DNA from: Saccharofermentans sp.
GTDB taxonomy: Bacteria > Bacillota > Clostridia > Saccharofermentanales > Saccharofermentanaceae
DNA length: 64,000 nucleotides
Reading direction: 5' to 3'
NCBI GenBank assembly: GCA_024692235.1
Contig: JAILMW010000024.1
Coordinates: forward strand, 93,748-157,747
The notes under the pieces: model-generated
What the model saw: the letters and a program-made list of their open reading frames with translations, nothing else
Told to the model about the DNA's origin: nothing
Databases searched by the model: none
Part shown: in pieces, positions 48,012 through 58,088 of the stretch
Layout: every line of letters begins with the position of its first letter
How positions within the stretch are numbered: position 1 is the stretch's first letter
Translations under genes and position numbers: made by a program

Positions 48012-49526
48012 TCAGTATATAAAATCTTCTACAATAATAGCTGCCCTAGCGCCCAGTTCCGACTTTCTCGGGCTGTGGATCTCGAACATGTCACCTAAGT
48101 CCCTTGCAGGCACGCAGCGAAGACCGGGAATAAGGGTTTCCGCCTCAAGTTGCTGCTTCTGTATGGACCTCCACCCATCGGGCACTTTTGATGTATCCTC
48201 TGATTGAGGATCTATAAAGTCTGTAAGTTCCGTTATTATAAAAGGAATATCCTCACCTAAGATCTTTCTCCAGCTTTGAACCATTGCCTTGAACTTAAGG
48301 TCATAGCCTTCCGGTTCTTCGGCATTGGATTCACCCTGATACCACATGACAGCCTTTATGGATACCTTCTCCAAAGTAGTGATCATGGACTTATAGAGGA
48401 TCGACGGGAAGAATACCAGCATCATGCCTGCGGTAAACCGCTCACAGCTCTTCTCAGTTACCATCTTCCACTCGCCTTCAAGTGATATCTTCTTGTCATT
48501 AAGCCTTATATAGTACTGATGGAAAGGAACGCCTCCTCCGGACTCTCTCTCAGTTATAAGTCTTAATGCGATGAGGTTCTTGCCCTTATGAAGGATCTTC
48601 GCGTCAAAGGGATACTTTCTGGGAGGATACTGATACTCGGTCCTTCCCACTTCTACACCGTTTATATATGTAACATCCGCATCGATCCACTGTCCGCAGT
48701 AAAGGAATGCATCCGTTACGTCCTCTTCTACCTCGAACTCCTTGTATACCCAGATACTTCCCGTAATGCCCTTAACGATACCGGGAACTTCAAAAGGCAC
48801 CGCTTCCTCAGGGATGCTCTTGGAATATACTTCAGGATCAAATACCTTAGTTGCTTCTCGCCACTCTATGCATCTTCTCTCGTGAAGCTTCAGGTAATCG
48901 GCAAGATCGTCTTTACCGCTGAACTCTTCGATATAGTGGTAGTCATTTGTCATGGACTTAACGTCTTCTTCCGTCATCCAGCCTTCAAGCTTGGATCCGC
49001 CCTGAGCGTTAAGGATAAGACCGACGGGGATATTCTTCTTATCGTAGATCCTCTTAAATGTATAAAAGCCGTAAGCACTCATCTCCTCGATCTGACCCTG
49101 AACGGCACTTACCCACTTGGACTCGGGAAGCGAATATTCACTGTCGTCCTTATATACAGGTTCGGGAGCCATCCTGTACTGTCTAATGTAAGGATAGTTC
49201 GCACTCTTTGCTTCCTCCTCGGAAGCATCGTAGGACCTGTATACCGGAAGCTCCATATTGGACTGTCCTGAGAGGAGGATAACATCACCAAAGCAGACTT
49301 CATGAAGTGTTATCTTCTCTGATCCTTCTATAGTCACGTCTATATCAAAGCATGCCTTATGAGGAGGAATGACTACGTCGAACTTACCGTCCTTTACCTC
49401 ACCGGTGACAGTTATATCACCTACTGTTACCTTGACCTCGGATGTGCCTTCGTCAGTACCGAAGATGTGGTTCTCACGGTCTCTTTGTAAGATCATCCTG
49501 TCGCCGAATATACCTGCTAATCTCAT
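48012..49526 (-). CDS. Sialate O-acetylesterase / SGNH-type carbohydrate esterase
   Basis: GQSNMELPV, LILNAQGGSKLEGWM, MWYQGESNAEE. Confidence 0.9.
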   Translation of the reverse strand: MRLAGIFGDRMILQRDRENHIFGTDEGTSEVKVTVGDITVTGEVKDGKFDVVIPPHKACFDIDVTIEGSEKITLHEVCFGDVILLSGQSNMELPVYRSYDASEEEAKSANYPYIRQYRMAPEPVYKDDSEYSLPESKWVSAVQGQIEEMSAYGFYTFKRIYDKKNIPVGLILNAQGGSKLEGWMTEEDVKSMTNDYHYIEEFSGKDDLADYLKLHERRCIEWREATKVFDPEVYSKSIPEEAVPFEVPGIVKGITGSIWVYKEFEVEEDVTDAFLYCGQWIDADVTYINGVEVGRTEYQYPPRKYPFDAKILHKGKNLIALRLITERESGGGVPFHQYYIRLNDKKISLEGEWKMVTEKSCERFTAGMMLVFFPSILYKSMITTLEKVSIKAVMWYQGESNAEEPEGYDLKFKAMVQSWRKILGEDIPFIITELTDFIDPQSEDTSKVPDGWRSIQKQQLEAETLIPGLRCVPARDLGDMFEIHSPRKSELGARAAIIVEDFIY

Positions 49527-49537
49527 ATCTACACCTC

Positions 49538-49551
49538 ACTAACATTCTAGG
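49538..49551. promoter_or_regulatory. Putative operator upstream of the acetylesterase and divergent YesL-like gene
   Basis: ACTAACATTCTAGG, 13/14 identical to the element at 41473. Confidence 0.55.
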
Positions 49552-49640
49552 ATAGTAGTTGTTGTCTTCCAATCTATCTTAGTTTATAATCGGGGCAGGT
49601 GCAACACAAAAATACCGCATGTTGAAGAAAGAGATCAGGC

Positions 49641-50303
49641 ATGGAACCTTCATTCGACAAGATCACAAGATCAAAGCTCTACGAGATAGGAAGCGTACTG
49701 TGGGATATAGTTGCGCTGTCTCTTATTTGGCTTATCTTTTCCATTCCGATCATAACTTCAGGTGCATCTTCCGCGGCACTTTACTTCGCTCTTTATAAAA
49801 GAGTAAAGAAAGAGTCGGATGCAGCTATCCCCGACTTTATGAGAAGCTTTAAGTCCAATATAAGACAGAGTATTCCTTTAAGTCTTCTCTACACTATATT
49901 CGCAGTAATTATCGTCATTAATATTCATATAGCAAGATTCGGTCTTAACGGGATAATGCTCCCCGCGTGGTATCTGCCTTTTGCGATACTTATTATCGTT
50001 CCTTTTGTTATCTTATATCCTTTCGCTTATCCGTATCTTGCCAGGTTTTCTACTGACACGAAGCATATCATTATGAATTCGGCTGCGATATCATCCATGA
50101 ATTTCGGTAAGGCATTCCTGCTCTTTATAATAAGCTTCGTATCAATAACCCTCATGGTCCTCTTTCCTCCCTGCGTACTTATAGTGCCTTTCGTAGCTTC
50201 ATATCTTCGAGTTATGGTGGCAGAGAAGATCTTCGAGGCAGCAATAGAACAGGAAAAGCACAGAACTGAAGCTTCCGAAGATGAAGAAGGAGAAGCAGAA
50301 TGA
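49641..50303 (+). CDS. YesL family (DUF624) membrane protein
   Basis: GSVLWDIVALSLIWLIFSIPIITSGASSAALYFALYKRVK. Confidence 0.85.
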   Translation: MEPSFDKITRSKLYEIGSVLWDIVALSLIWLIFSIPIITSGASSAALYFALYKRVKKESDAAIPDFMRSFKSNIRQSIPLSLLYTIFAVIIVINIHIARFGLNGIMLPAWYLPFAILIIVPFVILYPFAYPYLARFSTDTKHIIMNSAAISSMNFGKAFLLFIISFVSITLMVLFPPCVLIVPFVASYLRVMVAEKIFEAAIEQEKHRTEASEDEEGEAE

Positions 50304-50647
50304 TCAACTATATCCAGCTTGCATTGGGTCTTTCTTCCGTAGCATGTATATTCATAGGACTTGTGACTACTTTACGCTGCCTTGACAGGAACGACAGTTC
50401 GAAGGATATTCCGAGAGATAAGATCATCAAGTCCACGCTTCTTATAGTACTTGCACTTCTTCTTTTTTCCGGAGTAAAGACATGTTCCAACCTGACTAGT
50501 GCCGAGGCTGCTGATTATGACATCACCGTCGTATACCTGGCTTCGGTAGTAGAAGTTGCAAAGATCTTCGGTTTTCTGGTATTTATACCGCTCCTTATAA
50601 AGGTGCTCAGGCCCCGCCACATCAACACAGACAAAAAAGATCAGTAA
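50300..50647 (+). CDS. Hypothetical membrane protein
   Basis: ATGA overlap with the YesL-like gene; three hydrophobic segments. Confidence 0.6.
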   Translation: MINYIQLALGLSSVACIFIGLVTTLRCLDRNDSSKDIPRDKIIKSTLLIVLALLLFSGVKTCSNLTSAEAADYDITVVYLASVVEVAKIFGFLVFIPLLIKVLRPRHINTDKKDQ

Positions 50648-50692
50648 ATGTACGTTATAATCAATACGTAAGCATTGACTTAGAACTAATCG

Positions 50693-50706
50693 TCTAGTAT
50701 TCTAGT
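50693..50706. promoter_or_regulatory. Putative operator at the uxuA promoter
   Basis: TCTAGTATTCTAGT immediately upstream of TATAAT (50709-50714). Confidence 0.6.
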
Positions 50707-50740
50707 GCTATAATTCATTGGTTGTGAGAGAATAAGTATT

Positions 50741-51814
50741 ATGAAGATGATATTAAGATGGTTCCCTAACGGGGACGACACAGTCACCCTACAGCAGATA
50801 AGACAGATCCCCGGAGTATCGGGCGTAGCGACATTCCTGTCGGATATCCCCGCAGGCGAGATCTGGCCTATGGAAAGGATCCTTGCAGTAAGGGATGAAG
50901 TAAATGAAGCAGGACTCGAGATGGAAGTCATCGAGAGCATCAATGTACATGAGGACATAAAGAAGGGTCTTCCTACCAAGGACATGTACATCGACAACTA
51001 TATAAAGACAATGAAGAACTTAGCTGACGCAGGAGTCAAGTGCGTATGCTATAACTTCATGCCCGTTCTCGACTGGTACAGATCAGATCTTTATCTTCCC
51101 ATCGAAGACGGAAGCCTTGCAATGAGCTATTCACATGACTTTGCAAAGACTCTTACTCTTGAGTCCATGACAGAGTCCATGATCAACGGTTCCAATAACT
51201 TCACGCTCCCCGGCTGGGAGCCCGAGAGATTCGGCAAGATGGCCGAGGATATAGCATTCTATCAGAACGTATCCCAGGAAGAGTACTTCAAGAACATCAA
51301 GTACTTCCTTGATGCCATCATCCCCGCAGCTGAAGAGTACGATCTGGACTTCGGCGTTCATCCCGACGATCCGCCGTTTCCTCTCTTCAACCTGCCTAAG
51401 GTAGTAAACAACCAGGAGTCTATAAGGACTTACTTACAGCTTCACGACAGTAAGAGGAACGGACTTACTCTTTGCACAGGAAGCCTCGGTGCAAACAAGA
51501 ATAACGACGTTCCCGCTATCGCAGCAGAGTTCGCAGCTGAAGGAAAGGTGCCTTTCGTACATCTTCGTAACGTTAAGCATACTTCCGATACGGATTTCCA
51601 CGAGAGTGCTCATCCTTCCGCATGCGGCGACCTCGACATGTATGCCATCATCAAGGCTTTGCAGGACAACGGCTTTGACGGATATATAAGGCCCGACCAC
51701 GGAAGAGCCATCTGGGGTGAGAAAGGCAGACCCGGCTACGGTCTTTACGACAGAGCTTTGGGTGCTACCTACCTTGAAGGTCTCTGGGAAGCCTGCCAAA
51801 AATCACGTAAATAA
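50741..51814 (+). CDS. uxuA: Mannonate dehydratase
   Basis: MILRWFPNGDDTVTLQQIRQIPGVSGVATFLSDIPAGEIWP; YIRPDHGRAIWGEKGRPGYGLYDRALGATYLEGL. Confidence 0.96.
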   Translation: MKMILRWFPNGDDTVTLQQIRQIPGVSGVATFLSDIPAGEIWPMERILAVRDEVNEAGLEMEVIESINVHEDIKKGLPTKDMYIDNYIKTMKNLADAGVKCVCYNFMPVLDWYRSDLYLPIEDGSLAMSYSHDFAKTLTLESMTESMINGSNNFTLPGWEPERFGKMAEDIAFYQNVSQEEYFKNIKYFLDAIIPAAEEYDLDFGVHPDDPPFPLFNLPKVVNNQESIRTYLQLHDSKRNGLTLCTGSLGANKNNDVPAIAAEFAAEGKVPFVHLRNVKHTSDTDFHESAHPSACGDLDMYAIIKALQDNGFDGYIRPDHGRAIWGEKGRPGYGLYDRALGATYLEGLWEACQKSRK

Positions 51815-51838
51815 TCAGTTCATTCGGAGGGAACAGCA

Positions 51839-53449
51839 ATGGCTAAGTTAACACTTGATACTCTTTTGAAAGGAGGATTCGAGAACACGCCTGTGAAGGT
51901 CCCTTCCTACGACATAGACAAGATGCGGAAGTTAACTCGCGAGAAGCCCTGCTGGCTTCACTTCGGTGCGGGTAATATCTTCCGTATTTTTATTGCCAGA
52001 CTGGACCATGAGCTCCTTACCAAAGGTATCTTTGACAGAGGAGTCATCGCAGCGGATACATTCGACGGAGAGATCATAGAGAAGATCTACGCTCCTCATG
52101 ACAACCTTACACTCGCGGCTGATATGAGAAGCGACGGAAATATCGCATTCGAGGTAGTATCTTCCGTAGCGGAAGCTATCAACGCTTCCGTTAAGGATAA
52201 CGGTTCAGATGAGAGACTTAAGGAGATCTGTGCCTCCCCTTCCCTTCAGATGATAAGCTTCACGCTTACCGAGAAGGGTTATGCTCTGAAGGATATGTCC
52301 GGTAATTACCTTGGAATAGTAGAAGCCGATATAAAGAACGGTCCCGATAACTGCGTTCATGCCATGAGCCGTGTCTGTGCTCTTCTCCTGCACAGATTTA
52401 AAAGCGGCAAGGCTCCTATCGCCCTTGTGAGCATGGATAACTGCAGCCATAACGGTGAGAAGCTAAGAGGAAGTATCCTGGAGATGGCTAATAACTGGCA
52501 AAGCGCCGGCTTTGTAGATCAGGACTTTATCGATTGGATAAGCGACGAGTCTGTTGTCGCCTTCCCCTGGAGTATGATTGATAAGATCACTCCCCGCCCC
52601 GATAAGACTGTCGAAGAGAAGGCAGTCGAGGCAGGACTTGAAGATATAGCTCCCATTACGACATCCAAGGGTACGTTCATTGCTCCTTTTGTAAATGCGG
52701 AGATCCCTCAGTACCTTGTGATCGAAGATAACTTCCCTGCAGGAAGACCTCCCCTTGAAGACGCGGGTGTATACATGACCGACAGAGATACCGTAAATAA
52801 GGTAGAGAAGATGAAGGTCACGACATGTCTTAACCCTCTTCACACCTCCCTGGCGGTATTCGGATGTCTTCTTGGATATACCAGGATCTCAGACGAGATG
52901 AAGGATGATGACCTGAATACACTCGTACATAAGCTCGGCTACGACGAAGCCATGAAGGTAGTAACCGATCCCGGCATTATAAGACCCAAGGCATTTATCG
53001 ACGAAGTCATAGAAGAAAGACTTCCCAATCCCTATATCCCCGATGCACCTCAGAGGATCGCTACCGATACTTCCCTTAAGATGCCCATCAGATTCGGCGA
53101 GACAATAAAGTCTTACATTGCATCCGATACGCTCGATGTATCTTCATTGGTATATGTTCCTCTTACTATCGCCGGATGGCTCAGATATCTTCTTGCCGTA
53201 GACGATAAAGGAGAAGCTTTCTCACCCAGTTCCGATCCCATGTTGGCAACACTGCAATCCTTCCTCAAAGATGTTGCTTGGAATGATCCTTCAACCCTGG
53301 GCGACAGCGTAGATCCGATCCTTAGGAACGAAGTAATCTTCGGAACGGATCTTGTCGCCTGCGGGCTGTCGGATAAAATAAAAGAATTTTTACTTCAGAT
53401 GCTGCAAGGAGAAGGAAGCGTCAGGCGCACTATCCAAAAATCACTTTAA
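51839..53449 (+). CDS. uxuB: Mannitol dehydrogenase family protein, probable fructuronate reductase
   Basis: WLHFGAGNIFRIFIARLDHELL; VSMDNCSHNGEKL; FPWSMIDKITPRP; downstream of uxuA. Confidence 0.9.
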   Translation: MAKLTLDTLLKGGFENTPVKVPSYDIDKMRKLTREKPCWLHFGAGNIFRIFIARLDHELLTKGIFDRGVIAADTFDGEIIEKIYAPHDNLTLAADMRSDGNIAFEVVSSVAEAINASVKDNGSDERLKEICASPSLQMISFTLTEKGYALKDMSGNYLGIVEADIKNGPDNCVHAMSRVCALLLHRFKSGKAPIALVSMDNCSHNGEKLRGSILEMANNWQSAGFVDQDFIDWISDESVVAFPWSMIDKITPRPDKTVEEKAVEAGLEDIAPITTSKGTFIAPFVNAEIPQYLVIEDNFPAGRPPLEDAGVYMTDRDTVNKVEKMKVTTCLNPLHTSLAVFGCLLGYTRISDEMKDDDLNTLVHKLGYDEAMKVVTDPGIIRPKAFIDEVIEERLPNPYIPDAPQRIATDTSLKMPIRFGETIKSYIASDTLDVSSLVYVPLTIAGWLRYLLAVDDKGEAFSPSSDPMLATLQSFLKDVAWNDPSTLGDSVDPILRNEVIFGTDLVACGLSDKIKEFLLQMLQGEGSVRRTIQKSL

Positions 53450-53509
53450 TTATTTATTCTCTACGTATATTATAATATTGGCTTATAACTAAGATAAGGA
53501 GTCTTGCGT

Positions 53510-54184
53510 ATGATAATCACCCCCAAGACAAGAGTGGAATCCAACAGAGATTATGCCTTAAGGATAATAAGGGACAATATTGTAAATATGGAGATCGAAC
53601 CCGGTTCGCTGATCGGCGAGCAGGAGATAGCAAGTCAGATAGGCTGTTCAAGAACACCCGTACACGAAGCTTTCCTGGAACTTTCCAAGTCCAGGATCTT
53701 AGATGTCCTCCCTCAGAAGGGATGCCGCGTAGCCATGATCGACTACGCCCTCATAACAGAGGCGAGGTTCCTTCGTAAGGTAATAGAGACTGCTCTTGCA
53801 GAAGAAGCATGCGATGCTGCTACATCTAAGGATATCGATGACCTTGAGGTCAACGTTAATCTTCAGAAGTTCTATATGAACAACGATAATGCTAAGCTCA
53901 TGACTCTCGACAACGAATTCCACGAGATCATATATCGCGCCTGCAATAAGCTTCAGTGCCACTACATGGTATCTCTTATGAGCATCCACTTCGACAGAGT
54001 AAGAAAGCTCAGCCTTGAGTCAGTTAAGGATTCCAAGATCGTATCCGATCACGAAGCTATACTTAATGCCATCAAGAATAAGGACAAAGCAGCCGCAAGA
54101 GCTGCCGTAGAGAAGCACATGGCACGCTTCGATATGGACTGGGAAGTAATAAAGAAAGAATACGGCGAATATATAGAAGACTGA
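53510..54184 (+). CDS. GntR family (FCD/FadR-type) transcriptional regulator
   Basis: LIGEQEIASQIGCSRTPVHEAFLELSKSRILDVLPQKGCRV; helical C-terminus with FHEIIYRACN. Confidence 0.92.
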   Translation: MIITPKTRVESNRDYALRIIRDNIVNMEIEPGSLIGEQEIASQIGCSRTPVHEAFLELSKSRILDVLPQKGCRVAMIDYALITEARFLRKVIETALAEEACDAATSKDIDDLEVNVNLQKFYMNNDNAKLMTLDNEFHEIIYRACNKLQCHYMVSLMSIHFDRVRKLSLESVKDSKIVSDHEAILNAIKNKDKAAARAAVEKHMARFDMDWEVIKKEYGEYIED

Positions 54185-54214
54185 TATCTTCAGTAATATA
54201 CCGGATAAGAAATG

Positions 54215-54250
54215 ATAAGGATCAGGCAGCTCAGCTGTCCTGATCCTTAT
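54215..54250. terminator. Bidirectional terminator
   Basis: ATAAGGATCAGG-cagctcagctgt-CCTGATCCTTAT. Confidence 0.8.
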
Positions 54251-55355
54251 TCTTTGCTCTCTCTTGAAATGCCAGCTGATCCGGATTATCGTCCGCCGCG
54301 TTAAATCCCTGAAGGAGCAGCTCATCAGGCATATACTCATGTATATCAAGATCCAGGAAATAATTACAGAAGCAGATCATCACGTAAGTGATAGTTCCGT
54401 CCTGATCCTCAGGGACCATGGCATAGACAAATCCGTTATAGCTGTCGCTGTCCATCGCCACAAGATCGTATCCTGACGGCTCATCAGTTACGGAATAGAT
54501 CCCTTTATATTCTTCAACTCCTATCCCCTCCAGACGGGCGATCTCATCCTCGTATGATGAGTCATCGTACTTTACGGTCATATGGAGGATATACTGAGCA
54601 TCCCAGGGATTATAGTAAGTATACTGATAATCCGTGACATCCTCCTCACTTATATCGTAAGGCAATACCTCAGTCATGTCGCTTATGGGAAGATGATACT
54701 CGGTATCCGGATCCTGCCTGTATTTTTCATATTCAGATACATCTGTCATCACGACGATCTTGCTCATAAGAGAGATAGCCAGTACCAATCCGAATGCCGC
54801 GATCATCTTGAGGATCTGCACGACGCCTATGACCAACATGACTATCGTTACTATCTTTGCAGTCTTAACGAATCTCTTATGCTTGGCTATCCTTTCGATT
54901 ATGCCCGTAACATAAAGGGTAATGATCCCCATTATCACAAAGCCTATAAAGGAAGCCAGTATCGCTAATGCCCTCTTAAGGTCAGGCTGGTAGGATATAA
55001 CCTGCAATATAAGGGAGATAAGCGTTCCGAATACTCCTAATACTCCCACTATCTGGATAAATCGCAGAAGCTTATTCTTCTCACTTCCCGCATAATCCGC
55101 CATCTTGTCCGCGACTTCACGCACTTCACTGTCCATCATGTCCGTTATCCTTTCGCCGTCGATCAGCTCTCTGACGTCTACATCGTAGAAATCAGCAAGA
55201 TCTACAAGCAGGGAGATATCGGGAAGACTGCTTCCGGTCTCCCATCTCGATACGGATCTGGATGTTGTATGGAAGTGAGTAGCCAGCTGTTCCTGAGTAA
55301 GGCCTTTCTCGTTACGTAATGTCTTCAGGAACCTGCCTATCTTCTTTTGATCCAT
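54231..55355 (-). CDS. Xre-type regulator with C-terminal membrane and extracytoplasmic region
   Basis: MDQKKIGRFLKTLRNEKGLTQEQLATHFHTTSRSVSRWETGSSLPD HTH; several TM segments. Confidence 0.85.
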   Translation of the reverse strand: MDQKKIGRFLKTLRNEKGLTQEQLATHFHTTSRSVSRWETGSSLPDISLLVDLADFYDVDVRELIDGERITDMMDSEVREVADKMADYAGSEKNKLLRFIQIVGVLGVFGTLISLILQVISYQPDLKRALAILASFIGFVIMGIITLYVTGIIERIAKHKRFVKTAKIVTIVMLVIGVVQILKMIAAFGLVLAISLMSKIVVMTDVSEYEKYRQDPDTEYHLPISDMTEVLPYDISEEDVTDYQYTYYNPWDAQYILHMTVKYDDSSYEDEIARLEGIGVEEYKGIYSVTDEPSGYDLVAMDSDSYNGFVYAMVPEDQDGTITYVMICFCNYFLDLDIHEYMPDELLLQGFNAADDNPDQLAFQERAKNKDQDS

Positions 55356-55474
55356 TGGTCGGATACCCCCTTGCCTTGTTACGGCTCCAAGATAGCGGAA
55401 AATGCACCTTAAGAACACGACACGTCGCGAGAGTTGCCGTATTCAGGGCAAAAAGACACGTCATGTCCTGCCGG

Positions 55475-57463
55475 TCAGAATGATCTTCTGGACCTCTTTC
55501 CCCTCTTCTTGGCAAGGGTCTTGGCCTTACGCCTGCCTACGGGCGCCTTATGCTCATTGCTCTCACGGGAACGGTTACCGCTGCCCTCAAAGCCTTCGTC
55601 AAAGACAAAGTCGATCCTGTGCATATCGGTATCCACGGCTGCCACCACTACGGGAGCGTCCATACCTATCGTGAGCTTTCTTCCCGTCCTGGTTCCGATA
55701 GCCCTGTAGGAACGCTCATCGAAGAGATAATGGTCTGACATCGTCCTGAAAGGAACGAAGCCTTCTACGGTATTGGGAAGCATTACAAAGACGCCTGCGC
55801 CTATTATGGATGTGATCTTGCCCATGTAGTGCTCGCCTACCTTATCAGCCATGAACTCAGCCATCTTGACTGCATCTGAAGCTCTCTCCGCCTCTACGGA
55901 GTTGCGCTCCATATCGGAGGAGTGATCCGAGACATTGGATACGAGGCCCGCGAAATGCCTCCTCTTCTTCTCTTCGTGTATATAGCTCTTTATTATCCTG
56001 TGTATATAAAGATCGGGATATCTTCTTATGGGGCTCGTAAAGTGACAGTAGAACTTAGAAGCAAGTCCGAAATGCCCCAGGTTATCGGGAGCATACCTTG
56101 CCTTCGCCATACAGCGGAGAAGTACGGTATCGAGCATAGGACGAGCCTCGTCGTCCCTTATGGTAGACATGTACTCCGAGATCATGAGAGGAGTTATCTT
56201 GCCCGACAGTCTTCCCGTGGCGCCGAAGTTCCTTGCCACATTACAGAACTTTGCTATCTTAAGCGCATCAGGATCCTCGTGAACCCTGTATACAAAAGGA
56301 TAGTTCATAGTAGCAAACCTCTCAGCCACGAACTCGTTAGCGCAGATCATGAACTGCTCAATGATGCCGTTACAGAAATTGATGGGATACGGCATGATGT
56401 CCTTGACGGAACCGTCATCGTTAAGGATGACTTTGGGCTCGGGGAAGTCAAAGTTAATAGCTCCCTTACCGTCTCTCATTCTCTTTAATATCTCTGCTAA
56501 TATCTTCATCTCCGAGAGCATGGGGACGATGGGACCGTATTCCTCCGCGTCGCTGTCCTTGGGTTCTGTAAGGATACGATAAGTCTCCTTATAGCTCATC
56601 CTTCGATCGCTTCTTATGACACTCTCATAGATGCTGCCGTCATATGTAATGCCGTTATCGTCAATAAGCATCTCTGCTGTCATTGTAAGCCTGTCCACAT
56701 TGGGATTAAGGCTGCAAAGACCGTTACTCAGCTTAGGAGGCAGCATGGGTATTACCCTGTCTACGAGATATACGGAAGTAGCTCTCAAGAAAGCCTCATT
56801 GTCGAGAGCCGTATTCTCCTTTACATAATTCGATACATCCGCGATATGTACATAGAGCTTATAGTTACCGCCCGGTAAACGCTCTATGGAGATAGCATCG
56901 TCAAGATCCTTAGCTTCCTCACCGTCAATAGTGATAGTAAGAAGTTCTCTAAGGTCATGTCTTCCTCCCTCTATCTCCTTCTCGATGACTTCGGGATCGG
57001 GATTAACGGGAAGGTCCTTAACCTCATCCATAACGACATCGGGGAATGCCGACGCCAGACCGAACTGTCTCATGACTGCGAGCATCTTGACATCGTTATT
57101 GCCCATATCACCCAGGACTTCTACGATCTTGCCCCTGTAGTCGCGATTCTCCGAAGCGGGATTTAATATCTCACATACGACAGTCATCTTAAAAGGCGCA
57201 CCGTTCAAGTTATTCTTCTCGATCCTTACGGGTCCGAAGTTAGTCTCCTTAAAGGAAGGATCCGGCATTACTATACCGCCTTCGCCGTTCTCGAGAAGCA
57301 CGCCGATGACCTGATTCTTGACACCCTGAGGGCCTCTGGGAGCTATATCCGCATAGCACTTAGGAGCATCGAGATCCAAAGGTCTCATGGCACCGTTCCT
57401 CTCCTGCTGTCTTATACTCATATTTACTGAAGATCTGCTCTTCTTACTGCTGTACTTAGCCAT
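55475..57463 (-). CDS. Ribonuclease R-like RNB-family exoribonuclease
   Basis: LLTITIDGEEAKDLDDAISIERLPGGNYKLYVHIADVSNYV; FYCHFTSPIRRYPDLYIHRIIKS; S1-like C-terminus, basic tail. Confidence 0.93.
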   Translation of the reverse strand: MAKYSSKKSRSSVNMSIRQQERNGAMRPLDLDAPKCYADIAPRGPQGVKNQVIGVLLENGEGGIVMPDPSFKETNFGPVRIEKNNLNGAPFKMTVVCEILNPASENRDYRGKIVEVLGDMGNNDVKMLAVMRQFGLASAFPDVVMDEVKDLPVNPDPEVIEKEIEGGRHDLRELLTITIDGEEAKDLDDAISIERLPGGNYKLYVHIADVSNYVKENTALDNEAFLRATSVYLVDRVIPMLPPKLSNGLCSLNPNVDRLTMTAEMLIDDNGITYDGSIYESVIRSDRRMSYKETYRILTEPKDSDAEEYGPIVPMLSEMKILAEILKRMRDGKGAINFDFPEPKVILNDDGSVKDIMPYPINFCNGIIEQFMICANEFVAERFATMNYPFVYRVHEDPDALKIAKFCNVARNFGATGRLSGKITPLMISEYMSTIRDDEARPMLDTVLLRCMAKARYAPDNLGHFGLASKFYCHFTSPIRRYPDLYIHRIIKSYIHEEKKRRHFAGLVSNVSDHSSDMERNSVEAERASDAVKMAEFMADKVGEHYMGKITSIIGAGVFVMLPNTVEGFVPFRTMSDHYLFDERSYRAIGTRTGRKLTIGMDAPVVVAAVDTDMHRIDFVFDEGFEGSGNRSRESNEHKAPVGRRKAKTLAKKRGKRSRRSF

Positions 57464-57488
57464 AATAATCACCTCTTATATCAATTAA

Positions 57489-57521
57489 ATAAAAAAAGAC
57501 CGTCTTATGCAAGACGGTCTT
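57489..57521 (-). terminator. Terminator-like hairpin between secG and the RNase R-like gene
   Basis: Minus strand AAGACCGTCTtgcataAGACGGTCTTTTTTT. Confidence 0.75.
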
Positions 57522-57544
57522 GGATGATCAACTCATCAGTTCTC

Positions 57545-57808
57545 TTAGAATCCCCAGGACTTTGTGATAGCCAGATAAAGACAAACAGAAACGATCGCGA
57601 AGATGACCGCCGTTACCTTGGTAGCGAACTTAAGTCGCTCCTCAAGAGATCTGCCCTTTGTCTTACTGTAGTAAGAGTCCATCGTATTAGTAGCACCGGA
57701 AACAACGCCCATACCGCGGTCATTACCTTCCTGAACAAGGAAGAGACCTACCATGATGATTCCGGATAATATATCCAAGATCGAAAGAATTATTGTTAAT
57801 CCGTTCAT
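57545..57808 (-). CDS. secG: Preprotein translocase subunit SecG
   Basis: GIIMVGLFLVQEGNDRGMGVVSGATNTMDSYYSKTKGRSLEERLKFATKVTAVIFAI; upstream of RNase R. Confidence 0.9.
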   Translation of the reverse strand: MNGLTIILSILDILSGIIMVGLFLVQEGNDRGMGVVSGATNTMDSYYSKTKGRSLEERLKFATKVTAVIFAIVSVCLYLAITKSWGF

Positions 57809-58088
57809 TATATACGCCTCCAAACCGAATTATCAGCCGAATTATAATAACATATGCGTCTGATATATGCAAATATCAGATCTTCGGCATTTTTTGCGAA
57901 ACGATTTTTACTTGATGCGGTATCCTTAAAAGTTTACGAATCATCTATTTTCTATTGTCACTTTATCAATATTTGGGATCGTAAACATATATGCACCGTT
58001 AAATATATGCATTTAGAATAGTAAATAGGAATTGTGTCTGTCAGCTGTATACATGTGCGACCTTAGCATAAGAAAGCGAGGGAACATT

